From assembly GCA_965116445.1 (NCBI GenBank), contig OZ220688.1, forward strand, positions 1,178,001 to 1,242,000: a stretch of 64,000 nt of DNA. Direction: 5' to 3'. Below, one piece after another: positions 47,511 through 56,592 of the stretch. Positions within the stretch are counted from its first letter, which is position 1. Every line of letters starts with the position of its first letter. The notes below the pieces were generated by a model that was given only the letters and a program-made list of their open reading frames with translations, ran no database searches and was not told where the DNA came from. Made by a program: the position numbers and the translations under genes. The stretch is from Multivorans sp965116445. Lineage in GTDB: Bacteria > Acidobacteriota > Thermoanaerobaculia > Multivoradales > Multivoraceae.

Positions 47511-48814
47511 CCGACCGCCTGGCGCGCCGGCGCCAGCGACTCCGGGCCCGACAGGCGGACCGCTTCGGGCGCATGGCGGAGCAGGTCCACGTTCACAACC
47601 CGTTCTACCGGGCGAAGTGGCAAGCCGCCGGCTTCGACTCCCCGCCGACCCTGGACGACCTGAGGGATCTTCCTTTCACGACCAAGGCCGAGCTCGCCGG
47701 CGACCAGGACGCAAACCCGCCCCGGGGCAGCAACCTGACCTTCCCGTTCGACCGCTACGTCCGCGTCCACCGCACCTCGGGGACGACCGGCAAGCCGCTG
47801 CGCTGGTTCGACACCCCGGCAAGCTGGCAGTGGTTCCTCGACTGCTGGCTCGAGACCTACAAGGGAGCCGGCGTCGGCCCCGACGACCGGGTCTTCGTGG
47901 CCTTCGGCTTCGGCCCCTTCGTCGGCTTCTGGACCGCATTCGAGGCTGCCCAGCAGCTTGGCTGCCTCGTCATGCCGGCCGGTCACCTGAGCACCGAACA
48001 GCGGCTGCGCGTCATGCTGGACGACGAGGCGACGGTGCTCGTGGCGACCCCGACCTACGCCTTGCGCCTCCTGGAGGTCGGGGACGGGCTGGGCCTCGAC
48101 CTGGCCGGAAGCTCCATCGCGCGGACGATCCACGGCGGCGAACCGGGCGGCGGGGTCCCCGCGGTGAAACGCCGCCTGGCCGCGGGCTACGGCGCGCATG
48201 TCTTCGATCATGCCGGGGCCACCGAGGTCGGGGCCTGGGGCCACCCCTGCGGCGTCGGCGAACGCCTGCACATCCTGGAAGAAGAGTTCATCGTCGAGTG
48301 GTTGGACAGGGGAACCGGCGAGCTCCTGAAGCCGCTCGATCCCGAAGCGGCCGCCGACGCCGACACCGAACCGGTCCTCGGCGAACTCGTGCTGACGAAC
48401 CTCGGCCGCATCGGCAGCCCGGTCGTCCGTTACCGCACCGGCGACGTCGGACGACTCGTCGCCGCCGGCTGCTCCTGCGGCCGACCGACGATGTACCTCG
48501 ACGGCGGCGTCCTCGCCCGAGCCGACGACATGTTCATCGTCCGCGGCGTCAACGTCTACCCGAGCGCCGTCGACGCCCTGATCCGCGAAACCGGCGGCGT
48601 CGCCGAGTACCGCGCGACCGTCCGCCGCAGCCGCCAGATGACCGAAGTCGAACTGGAGATCGAACCCGAACCCGGCAGCGACGCCGGCCCCCTGCGGTCA
48701 CGTCTGCAGGAACTCCTCGAACGCCGCCTCAGCCTCCGCGTCCCGGTACGGATCAGCGACCCCGGCTCGCTCCCCCGCTTCGAACTGAAGGCCCGCCGCT
48801 TCCGGTTCGAGTAG
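47507..48814 (+). CDS. Phenylacetate-CoA ligase-like AMP-forming enzyme
   Basis: 435 residues. PaaK-type adenylating fold: HNPFYRAKW near residue 30, LPFTTKAELAGDQ, P-loop-like RTSGTTGKPLRWFDTP, GEPGGGVPAVKRRL, ATEVGAWGHPC, LVLTNLGRIGSPVVRYRTGD and MFIVRGVNVYPSAVDALI. It should activate a carboxylic acid to acyl-AMP and then CoA thioester; no other phenylacetate-pathway genes are nearby, so the acid is unknown. TTG 47507 overlaps the previous stop. It converges on the TRAP permease across 80 bp with no visible feature. Confidence 0.9.
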   Translation: MTDRLARRRQRLRARQADRFGRMAEQVHVHNPFYRAKWQAAGFDSPPTLDDLRDLPFTTKAELAGDQDANPPRGSNLTFPFDRYVRVHRTSGTTGKPLRWFDTPASWQWFLDCWLETYKGAGVGPDDRVFVAFGFGPFVGFWTAFEAAQQLGCLVMPAGHLSTEQRLRVMLDDEATVLVATPTYALRLLEVGDGLGLDLAGSSIARTIHGGEPGGGVPAVKRRLAAGYGAHVFDHAGATEVGAWGHPCGVGERLHILEEEFIVEWLDRGTGELLKPLDPEAAADADTEPVLGELVLTNLGRIGSPVVRYRTGDVGRLVAAGCSCGRPTMYLDGGVLARADDMFIVRGVNVYPSAVDALIRETGGVAEYRATVRRSRQMTEVELEIEPEPGSDAGPLRSRLQELLERRLSLRVPVRISDPGSLPRFELKARRFRFE

Positions 48815-48894
48815 CCGCGAACCCCTTTGCTTCCACCAGAGCTGATGAGAATCGCCACGACCGGATTCACGAACAGCTCGGACGAGGCCCCGCC

Positions 48895-51075
48895 TCAGGC
48901 CCGAGAGACTGCCGGCCGATTCAGCACGAAGAGCGCCGCGAACAGGATGCCTCCGAGGCCGTTCACGACGAGACCCATCGTCGGACCACCCAGGTCGGGG
49001 ACCAGGAGCAGGGCCGCCGCGAGCAGCATCAGGGTTCGAAGCGGCAGGGTGAGGTCGGATCGCAGATAGCCGCCGATCCCGGAGGCCAGGGCGACGATGC
49101 CGACGACGGCCGCGCCGAGAGCGAGGACCAGTGGCGGCAGGCCCGCCGCGCCTGTGGCGAACAGGCTTGTGCCGTCCTCGTTCATCAGGAGCAGCGCCGG
49201 CCGGTAGATGAACATGAAGGGCAGCGTGAATCCCACGAGGGCGAAGCGGAACGCGGCAAGAGCCGTGGGCATGACCGGCGCCTGCGCCAGGCTGGACGCC
49301 GCGTAGGCCGCGAGCGCGACCGGCGGCGTGACCATGGACATCATCCCGAAGTAGAAGATGAACAGGTGAGCCGCCAGCGGGATCACGCCAAGCTCCGAAA
49401 GCAGCGAGCCCATCAGGGTGGCCATCAGCAGGTAGCAGACGACGGACGGCACCCCCATGCCGAGCACGAGCGACGTGACCATGATCCCGAGCAGGGCCAG
49501 GAACAGGTTCGTCGCGACGACGCCCTTGATCGCCGCCGAGAAGTCCGCCGCGATTCCCGTCTGCTGGACGATGCCGATCACGACGCCAACACAGGCGCTG
49601 GCGGCGACCAGGGGAATCCCGTTGCGGGCGGCCCGGGTCAGGGCGTCGAGCATGTGCGGCCGGAAGACGCGGTGGATCAGCCCGAACGACATGAGTCCGA
49701 ACATCGCCACGATCCCGGACGAGAGCCAGGATTCGAACACCTGCCGGAAGGACGGATCCGCGGGAAGTTCGGCCAGGACCACCTGGTGCAGCAGAGCCAC
49801 GACGCCGAAGCAGCCTAGGGCCAGGCGGCGGAGCTTCCGGGGCAGATCGATCTCGGGTCGCAGCACCGCCAGCACCAGGATCACGATCAGGGCGCCCGTG
49901 ACCGCCCGGAACGGCGAGAACCGGAGCAGCAGGAGGAGGACGAGGGTGGACAGGCCGGCGACGAAGACGAGGGCGTCGAAGCGCCGCACCGGGGGCGGCT
50001 CGCCTTCGCGCTCGGGGGCGCCGACCCGCCGCGAGTAGAAGTGGACGATCAGGAAGATCGAGAGGTAGAACAGGACCGCTGGCAGCAGGGCCGCTTGCAC
50101 GATCTGAAGGAAGGTGACCTGGGGCTCGACGATCTCGAGCATCATGTAGGCGCCGGCGCCCATGACCGGCGGCACCAGGGCGCCTCCGGAGGCCGCCGCC
50201 GCCTCGACCGCCGCCGCGATGTGGCGCCTGAACCCGTTGCTCCGCATCATGGGGATCGTGAAGGCGCCGGTCGTCACGGCGTTCGCCACCGCGCTTCCGG
50301 ATAGCGACCCCAACAGCCCGCTGCTCAGCACGGCGACCTTCGCCGGACCGCCCGGCTTCGAGCCGAAGACGCGCTCCGCGAAGCGCATGATGAACCGGGT
50401 CGCCCCGGACATCTCGAGGAACGCCCCGAAGACGACGAACAGGAACACGTAGCGGAACATGACGGAAGCGGCCGGGCCGAACACGCCCAGGCTCTGCAGG
50501 AAGGTCGTGCCGACGACGTCGCGGGGGCTCTGGCCGGCGTGGGGAAAGAGCCAGTCCGGCAGCAGGTCCCAGCCGTTCCGCAGGCTGTAGTAGCAGTAGA
50601 GCGTGTGCGCCACGAACGCCATGCCAAGGGCCGGGACGATCCAGCCGATGCTCCGGCGGGCGGCCTCCAGGACAAGCAGCAGGCCGATCAGGCCGAAGCC
50701 GATGTCCGCGCCGGTTTCGATCCCGGCCCGATTCCCCAGCGACCGGCCGCCCGACCAGAGGTGCTCGAAGGCCGGTTCCGTCTGCACGACGACGTAGGCG
50801 CAGACGACGGCGGCCAGGAGCCCGAGCAGACCGTCCAGCCCCCGCAGCCACGGATTCGACGCAAGTTTCGGATGAACCGGAAACGCGAGAAAGCAGAGCA
50901 ACAGCCCGAGGCCGACGAACACGGCCAGGGACGACTGCGGCAGCAGCAGGCCGAAGTTCACCTCAAAGAGGACGAAGAAGCAGAGGGCGACGCCAAGCGC
51001 CGCGATCAGGCCCCGGCGGGTCCGCTCGACCTCAGGCGCCGGAGCGGCGCCTTCCGGGTCGCCGCCGGACGCCAT
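48895..51075 (-). CDS. TRAP transporter fused permease (TAXI type, DctQM fusion)
   Basis: 726 residues with many hydrophobic segments. The N-terminal quarter corresponds to the small permease and the rest to the large one: FRYVFLFVVFGAFLEMSGAT, GSLSGSAVANAVTTGAFTIP, AAAASGGALVPPVMGAGAYM, GMGVPSVVCYLLMATLMG and FYFGMMSMVTPPVALAAYAA. It pairs with the TAXI binding protein immediately upstream. ATG 51075 has GAGG and GGAG before it; a TTG at 51102 that overlaps the upstream stop is the alternative start. The substrate is probably a small carboxylate (inference). Confidence 0.93.
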   Translation of the reverse strand: MASGGDPEGAAPAPEVERTRRGLIAALGVALCFFVLFEVNFGLLLPQSSLAVFVGLGLLLCFLAFPVHPKLASNPWLRGLDGLLGLLAAVVCAYVVVQTEPAFEHLWSGGRSLGNRAGIETGADIGFGLIGLLLVLEAARRSIGWIVPALGMAFVAHTLYCYYSLRNGWDLLPDWLFPHAGQSPRDVVGTTFLQSLGVFGPAASVMFRYVFLFVVFGAFLEMSGATRFIMRFAERVFGSKPGGPAKVAVLSSGLLGSLSGSAVANAVTTGAFTIPMMRSNGFRRHIAAAVEAAAASGGALVPPVMGAGAYMMLEIVEPQVTFLQIVQAALLPAVLFYLSIFLIVHFYSRRVGAPEREGEPPPVRRFDALVFVAGLSTLVLLLLLRFSPFRAVTGALIVILVLAVLRPEIDLPRKLRRLALGCFGVVALLHQVVLAELPADPSFRQVFESWLSSGIVAMFGLMSFGLIHRVFRPHMLDALTRAARNGIPLVAASACVGVVIGIVQQTGIAADFSAAIKGVVATNLFLALLGIMVTSLVLGMGVPSVVCYLLMATLMGSLLSELGVIPLAAHLFIFYFGMMSMVTPPVALAAYAASSLAQAPVMPTALAAFRFALVGFTLPFMFIYRPALLLMNEDGTSLFATGAAGLPPLVLALGAAVVGIVALASGIGGYLRSDLTLPLRTLMLLAAALLLVPDLGGPTMGLVVNGLGGILFAALFVLNRPAVSRA

Positions 51076-51098
51076 GCTCCGTGCCTCGGGCGTGCCGC

Positions 51099-52088
51099 TC
51101 AACCGCCCGCTTCGGGCCAGATGCCGATCTCGCGGTAGTAGCGCTCAGCGCCCGGATGAAACGGCGTGCCGGTGTTCCGGGCCGCGTTCGCCTCGTTGAT
51201 CGCGCGGCCGGCCGGATGCCTGGCGGCGATCTCCTGGCGGTGTTCCCAGATCGTCTTCGTGACCTGGTACACGAGTTCCTCGTCCGCGTCGGCGTAGGTG
51301 ATCAGGTGCATCGAGCCGACGTTCAGGCCCGGGTAGTCCTCGGTCAGGTCCGAGTACGCGTCGGCCGGAATCACAGCGAGCTGGAAGAAGGGATAGTCGC
51401 GCGCGAGCTGCTGCCGCTTCTGTTCGTCGAACGGGAGAAACACGATGTCGTGGGTGCTGCTGGCCTGGGTCACGGACCCCGTCGGCACCGCGCCGCCCAG
51501 GAACGCCGCGTCGATCGAGCCGTCGCCCAGCATGTCGACGGCGCCGCTCTGCGTGCCGTAGACCTGGGTGAAGTCGTCGTAGCTCACGCCGTGGGCCGCC
51601 AGCAGCGGCTCGACGAACATCTCGAAGCCCGCGCCCGCAACCCCGACCATCGCCCGCTTCCCCGCGAGGTCCTGAAGCGTGGCGAGTCCCGAGTCCGCCT
51701 TCGCGATGAACGTCGCGATGTTCGGCGCCAGCGTGGCGACGGCGCGGATGTCGTAGCTCTGCTCCCAGCCCGACTCGCCCAGCACCGCGAAGTAGCTGAT
51801 CGCCGAGTTGGAGAGCGCAAGTTCCAGTTCGCCGCGCGCGAGCCGGCGAATGTTCTCCTGCGAGCCCTTCGTGCCGCGCGGCTGCACGCGCCAGTTGTTC
51901 TCGCCGCGGTTCTCGTTCAGGACTTCGGCGATCGCGCCTCCGACGACCGGGAACGCGCCGCCGACCGGCGCGGTGCCCATGCTGAGGAATCGCGGATTTC
52001 CCGAACCAGCATCGGTCCCACCGCCGCCGCCACCGCAGGCCGCGAGCAGGGCGAGCGCCGGCAGGGCGGCGAACAGGCGGTTCTTCAT
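51099..52088 (-). CDS. TAXI-family TRAP solute-binding lipoprotein
   Basis: 329 residues. Lipoprotein signal KNRLFAALPALALLAAC (lipobox LAAC, Cys18) followed by a glycine linker. The mature part has the TAXI pattern: FLSMGTAPVGGAFPVVGGAI, LALSNSAISYFAV, LAGKRAMVGVAGAGFEMFVE, SIDAAFLGGAVPTGSVTQAS and the C-terminal HPGAERYYREIGIWPE. It captures substrate in the periplasm for the fused permease encoded just downstream. GAGG precedes the ATG; a TATGAT hexamer lies at 52143-52148. Two strong hairpins separate it from the PQQ-propeller gene upstream. Confidence 0.93.
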   Translation of the reverse strand: MKNRLFAALPALALLAACGGGGGGTDAGSGNPRFLSMGTAPVGGAFPVVGGAIAEVLNENRGENNWRVQPRGTKGSQENIRRLARGELELALSNSAISYFAVLGESGWEQSYDIRAVATLAPNIATFIAKADSGLATLQDLAGKRAMVGVAGAGFEMFVEPLLAAHGVSYDDFTQVYGTQSGAVDMLGDGSIDAAFLGGAVPTGSVTQASSTHDIVFLPFDEQKRQQLARDYPFFQLAVIPADAYSDLTEDYPGLNVGSMHLITYADADEELVYQVTKTIWEHRQEIAARHPAGRAINEANAARNTGTPFHPGAERYYREIGIWPEAGG

Positions 52089-52219
52089 CGACAGGTACCT
52101 CGGAGCGTGCGGATGTTGGCGGGCCGGCGGACGTGGCCGGCGATCATAACCCGCACGGCCATGGCCCGTGCCGGCGACGCCGTTCGTGAACTTGCCTCTC
52201 GGAAAGCCGACGGGAACCC

Positions 52220-52243
52220 GTGTGGCGCGATCTCGCGCCACAC
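52220..52243. terminator. Perfect 11-bp-arm hairpin 1
   Basis: GTGTGGCGCGA, two bases, then TCGCGCCACAC. It lies beyond the 3' end of the PQQ-propeller/M16 unit and before the TAXI operon. No T-run follows on either strand. Confidence 0.6.
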
Positions 52244-52253
52244 GCGAACCAGT

Positions 52254-52279
52254 CCGTGCGCCCGTCCCCGGGCGCACGG
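52254..52279. terminator. Perfect 11-bp-arm hairpin 2
   Basis: CCGTGCGCCCG, TCCC loop, CGGGCGCACGG. Ten bases from hairpin 1. A GGGTGCGCCGAC-like sequence (minus strand, 52285-52305) next to it recalls the 34-bp repeat. Confidence 0.6.
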
Positions 52280-52318
52280 ATGGCACGTCGGCGCACCCAG
52301 TGGGCGATCCGTGACGCC

Positions 52319-53614
52319 CTACGGCTCGGCGATGCAGTACAGGAAGCTGGCGGTCCGCAGATAGAGCCTGCCCGGCGCCACGCCGAGGGAGGACAGGGTG
52401 AAGCCCTGGACCTGGTTCGTCGCCAGGACCTCGAACTCGGGCCCGTCCCGCAGCACGGTCGTCACCCCGTCCTCGCTCGTCGCGTAGACCTTGCCGTCGG
52501 CCACCAGGAGCGAGGCGCTGTAGGTGCCCCGCTCGAGCCTCTGGTCCTTCCAGTCCGCTTCCCCGGTCCTGGCGTCGAGCCGCGACAGAAGGCCGTTGTC
52601 GCGCAGCAGGTAGAGCGTGTCGCCGTCCGTCGCGGGCGTCGGCACGTCGGGGCCGCGGTCCGTCTCCCAGAGAATCTCGGGCTCGCCGGCGCCAAGCCGC
52701 AGCGCCTTCATCGGGTTGACCCGGGTCGGCACGAAGACCAGATCGCCAGAGGCCACGGGAGAGGCGACGACCCGGTACATCGGACTGTCGTTCGGGTTGA
52801 AGCCCTCGACTCGCCAGATCTCCCGGCCACTTGCCGGATCGTGGCCAGTGGCGACGTCGCCGCCGTTGATCACGAGCACATGGCGATCGCCCGTCTCCGC
52901 GATGGCCGGCGTGATGTAGGCGTCCGGCGACTCCATCCGGGCGTCGGTCGGCCGCTCCTGCCTCCAGATCGTCTCCCCGGAAGCGGCGTCGATCGCCAGG
53001 ATGTAGGACGGATCGTCCGTCTTCATGCCGTGCAGGACCGGCACGAAGAGCACGCTCCGCCACAGGAGAGCCGACGAACCGTAGCCGTGGTTCAGTCCGA
53101 AGGCGCCGTAGTCCTGCTCGAGTTCACGAGCCCAGAGCCGGTTGCCGTCGAAATCGTAGGCCTGAAGCGCTCCGGTGCCGGTCAGCACCCAGACCCGTTC
53201 GCCGTCCGTGATGGGCGACGGCGAGGACATGTTGTGCTTGCGCTGGAACCGGTTGCCTCCTCCGACCTTCCGTTGCCAGACGACCTCGCCCGAATCCGCG
53301 TCGACCCGCCACAGGAAGAGGTCGTCCCCTTCCGCCACGTTCAGGAAGAGGCGCTTGCCGACGACGATCGGCGTCGAGCCCGAGCGATCCGGAAGGGGCA
53401 GTTTCCAGACGATGTTCCGCTCCATTTCGCCGTCGTGGGACCACTCTGTTGGCAGACCGGTGTGGGCGCTGTAGCCGTTGCGGTCGGGGCCTCGCCAGTT
53501 CGGCCACTCCGAGGTCCCGAAGGCAGCCGTCGCGGCGAGAGCCGAGAGAGCCGCTCCGAGGACGATCGGGGTGCAGCGGGACCCGGCCGCGGATTCCCTG
53601 CCGTTGTGCTTCAT
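52319..53614 (-). CDS. Secreted PQQ-type beta-propeller protein
   Basis: 431 residues, signal peptide (LGAALSALAATAAFG) and then the planctomycete/acidobacterial-style EWPNWRGPDRNGYS opening. Repeats with ITDGERVWVLTGTGALQAYD, SYILAIDAASGETIWRQERP, GHDPASGREIWRVEGFNPND and TDGDTLYLLRDNGLLSRLD form a PQQ/BamB-like propeller. No PQQ-ligand set was checked, so 'dehydrogenase' should not be assumed. Its ATG overlaps the stop of the M16 peptidase gene (ATGA), suggesting the two act together. Confidence 0.9.
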   Translation of the reverse strand: MKHNGRESAAGSRCTPIVLGAALSALAATAAFGTSEWPNWRGPDRNGYSAHTGLPTEWSHDGEMERNIVWKLPLPDRSGSTPIVVGKRLFLNVAEGDDLFLWRVDADSGEVVWQRKVGGGNRFQRKHNMSSPSPITDGERVWVLTGTGALQAYDFDGNRLWARELEQDYGAFGLNHGYGSSALLWRSVLFVPVLHGMKTDDPSYILAIDAASGETIWRQERPTDARMESPDAYITPAIAETGDRHVLVINGGDVATGHDPASGREIWRVEGFNPNDSPMYRVVASPVASGDLVFVPTRVNPMKALRLGAGEPEILWETDRGPDVPTPATDGDTLYLLRDNGLLSRLDARTGEADWKDQRLERGTYSASLLVADGKVYATSEDGVTTVLRDGPEFEVLATNQVQGFTLSSLGVAPGRLYLRTASFLYCIAEP

Positions 53615-56568
53615 GCCGCCTCCCTCGCCGCAGCGGGCTCGTCCGTTTCTCCCTCTCCGTCGGCCTCATCGTCAGCGGCCTCCGAAGCCTCGGGCATCAG
53701 CAGAACCTGGATCAGGTTCTCGCCGCCGAGGTAGTCGCGGGCGGCGCCACGAATCATGTTCGCGTCGAGCTGGTCGAAGAGTTCTTCGTACTCCAGGATG
53801 GAGAGGGGATCCTCGCCGAACTGGTACACGGTCTGCAACGCACCCAGCCAGAAGCCGTTCGTTTCCTTCGACGTCTCGCGGCCGCGACGCTGCTGCTCCC
53901 GGATCTGGGCCACCTCCTCGTCCGTTGCCGGCTCGGTACGGATGCGAGCGATCTCCTCGCCGACCGCCTCGATCATCTCCTCGACCCGGTCGGGACCGCA
54001 GCCGAAGAGGACCTGCACGGAGAACTCCGAGACCGGGATCCTGTCCGCGCCCGCAGACACGTTCGCACCGTAGGTCCCACCGAGTTCCTCCCGCAGACGC
54101 TCCCGCAGGCGATCCCGCAGCAGCGAGCCCATGGCGTTCAGTCGGTAGCGGTTCAACTGGGTCTGCTCGAAGGGTCCGCTGTACACAAGGGCGACCTGAC
54201 TCTGCTCCTCAAGGCCCTTGTACACCGTCCGTTCGATGCGGCCCCTGGGAGTCCGCACTCCGACATCTCTCCAGGCTTCCTCGCGGCCGGTGGACGGGAG
54301 GCCACCCAGCCAGGTCTCGACAAGCGGTTCCATCACGCCGAGTTCGAAGCTGCCGGCGAAGAAGAACGTGAAATCGGAGAAATCCCGGAACCGGTCTTCG
54401 TAGACGGCGAAGATCCGGTCCTCGTCCAGGTCCGCCAGCATCTCCTCCGTGACCATCCGGCGCCGCGGATGATCCTGGCTCAGGATCTCCACGAACGTCT
54501 TCAGGAAGTGGTACCTCGGCATCGCGCTCTGGTTGCGCAGCAGCGCACCCTGGCGGGTCAGAAACGACTCGTACGCCTCCGCGTCGCGGCGGGGCGACGT
54601 CCCGCTCAGGTAGATCAACTCGAACAGGGTTTCCAGGTCCTTGGGCGAACCCCGGCCGCTGAAGCCTTCGAAGAGGGGGCCGATCACCGGACCGACCCGC
54701 GCCACCTTCCCGGCCAACGCCTTGTTCAACTGGGTGAGGCTGAAGTTCCCGAGCCCGGAGAGCTGAACCACCGAGGTCGCCATGTTCGCCTCCAGCCAGT
54801 CCTCGTCCGAGACGAGTGAGGCGCCCCCCGGGCTGAAGGAGGCGACCAGGATCTCGTCGTTCTTGAAGTCGCTCGGGCGCAGCACGACCCGGACGCCGTT
54901 CGAGAGTCGCCACTCGGTGACCCCGAGTTTCTCGATCGTCGACCGTTCGACGATCCGACCCGGCGACGGTCGGACGGGCACCAGGGCGCCCTCGCCGACA
55001 TCGTCTTCGTAGGCCGTGACCTCGACCTGACCGACCCGGGCGAGGCCGGCCAGCAGCTCCTCCTCGCCTGGCTGTTCCAGCCCGTCCTTCTCCGGGCCGC
55101 TGGCGAGAACCACACGGTCGTTGTCGTGGATCCAGGAGTCGGCAACCGCGTTGACTTCGGCCAACTCAAGCTCGGGCAGGTACCGGCGCGCCAGCTCGCG
55201 TTCGTAGGCGATGCCCGGAAACGGCTCGCCGCTCAGGAAGTTCCGCGAATACTCGGCGGCATAGGCCGCTGAATGGGTCTTGTCCCGCTCATCGTAAGCC
55301 CGATCCATCGACCGCAGCGTGTTGACCTTGGCCCGTTCCAGCTCGCTCTCCTCGAAGCCGTGCCTGCGAGCACGCTCCGACTCGGTCAACAGGGCTTCCA
55401 GCGCCCGCACCGCGCCGCCTTCGCGAGCGCCGGCCGAGAGTACGTAAAGGCTGCGGGTGCGGGCCAGCGTTCCCCTGCCGCTGGAGGCGCCGATGAACGG
55501 CGGGTCGGCCTCCTCGGCGCGCTCGGCCAGCCGGTTGTTCAGCATCCCGTTGTAGAGACCGCTCACCAGCCGGGCGCGGTAGTCTGCGACGGTGGAGTAC
55601 GGATCCGGCGGCCCCTTGTAGGCAACCGAAACCGAGGAACGCGGCAGTTCCGGATCGCTGAAGACCGAAACGAGCGTTTCCTCGTGTGGAGGTATCTCCG
55701 CCTCGAACCGCTCTCGCGGCGTTTCCGGCCCCTCGAGCTTGCCGAATCGGCTGCGGATCTCCGACTCCACCTCCTCCGCTTCAAAGTCGCCGACGGCGAC
55801 CACCGCCATCAGATCTGGCCGGTACCAGTCGCGGTAGAAGTCCCGCAGCCGCTCCGGCGGCGCCTCGCGCAACATCTCCGGGTCGCCGATCGGCAATCGC
55901 TCGGCGTAGCGCGAGCCGTGGAAGCGGTACGGGATCTCGGCATCGCGCAGCCGGGCGCCCGCGCCACGGCCTCCGCGCCACTCCTCGATTACGACCCCGC
56001 GTTCCTTCTCGATCTCCTCGTCCTCAAGGCTGACGCCGGACGCCCAGTCCTCGAGCACGAGGAGCGCCGTATCGAGAATCTCCGGATCGTCGGTCGGCAC
56101 TTCCAGCATGTAGACGGTCTCGTCGAAGCTCGTGTACGCGTTGACGTCCGGTCCGAAGCGCATGCCAATACCCTGCAGGTAGTCGAGCAACTCCGTCTTC
56201 TCGAAGTTCTTCGTGCCGTTGAACGCCATGTGCTCGACGAAGTGCGCGAGACCGCGCTGGTCGTCGTCCTCGAGCACGGAGCCCGCACGCACGATGAGAC
56301 GCAGGAAGGCCCGGTTCTCCGGCCGGCCATTGCTGCGCACGTAGTACCGAAGACCGTTGTCCAGTTCTCCAGTCAGCACGGCCGGATCCTGGGGCAGGAC
56401 CTCGGTCAGCTCCCAGGTCCAGTCGCCGCCAACCTCCGTCGTTTCGCCGGCGGCTTCCTCCTGCGCGACGGCGGCGGTGACGCCGGCGACGAAGACAGAC
56501 AGCGAGACGATTCCAACCAGGACACCGCGTTTGACCCTCAGCCCCGAAGGGCAACTCAACTCGATCAT
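53611..56568 (-). CDS. M16-family zinc metallopeptidase (pitrilysin type), secreted
   Basis: 985 residues. Signal peptide (GVLVGIVSLSVFVAGVTAAVA) and a full-length two-lobed M16 architecture. Inverted zinc motif HFVEH at 109-113 with the third ligand E189 in EKERGVVIEEWR, so the first lobe is catalytically complete. The second lobe (from about residue 540) lacks an HxxEH motif, as usual. The C-terminus is a low-complexity acidic/Ala tail (ADDEADGEGETDEPAAAREA). It degrades peptides in the periplasm or outside (family-based). GGGAGGAACG precedes ATG 56568. It is coupled to the propeller gene downstream. Confidence 0.95.
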   Translation of the reverse strand: MIELSCPSGLRVKRGVLVGIVSLSVFVAGVTAAVAQEEAAGETTEVGGDWTWELTEVLPQDPAVLTGELDNGLRYYVRSNGRPENRAFLRLIVRAGSVLEDDDQRGLAHFVEHMAFNGTKNFEKTELLDYLQGIGMRFGPDVNAYTSFDETVYMLEVPTDDPEILDTALLVLEDWASGVSLEDEEIEKERGVVIEEWRGGRGAGARLRDAEIPYRFHGSRYAERLPIGDPEMLREAPPERLRDFYRDWYRPDLMAVVAVGDFEAEEVESEIRSRFGKLEGPETPRERFEAEIPPHEETLVSVFSDPELPRSSVSVAYKGPPDPYSTVADYRARLVSGLYNGMLNNRLAERAEEADPPFIGASSGRGTLARTRSLYVLSAGAREGGAVRALEALLTESERARRHGFEESELERAKVNTLRSMDRAYDERDKTHSAAYAAEYSRNFLSGEPFPGIAYERELARRYLPELELAEVNAVADSWIHDNDRVVLASGPEKDGLEQPGEEELLAGLARVGQVEVTAYEDDVGEGALVPVRPSPGRIVERSTIEKLGVTEWRLSNGVRVVLRPSDFKNDEILVASFSPGGASLVSDEDWLEANMATSVVQLSGLGNFSLTQLNKALAGKVARVGPVIGPLFEGFSGRGSPKDLETLFELIYLSGTSPRRDAEAYESFLTRQGALLRNQSAMPRYHFLKTFVEILSQDHPRRRMVTEEMLADLDEDRIFAVYEDRFRDFSDFTFFFAGSFELGVMEPLVETWLGGLPSTGREEAWRDVGVRTPRGRIERTVYKGLEEQSQVALVYSGPFEQTQLNRYRLNAMGSLLRDRLRERLREELGGTYGANVSAGADRIPVSEFSVQVLFGCGPDRVEEMIEAVGEEIARIRTEPATDEEVAQIREQQRRGRETSKETNGFWLGALQTVYQFGEDPLSILEYEELFDQLDANMIRGAARDYLGGENLIQVLLMPEASEAADDEADGEGETDEPAAAREAA

Positions 56569-56592
56569 CGTTCCTCCCAGCAGTCCGTGGCG

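Noticed and set aside
47617..49818. 733-codon plus-strand frame across the ligase/TRAP junction
   Set aside because: Arg-rich out-of-frame reading of the ligase followed by antisense of the TRAP permease.
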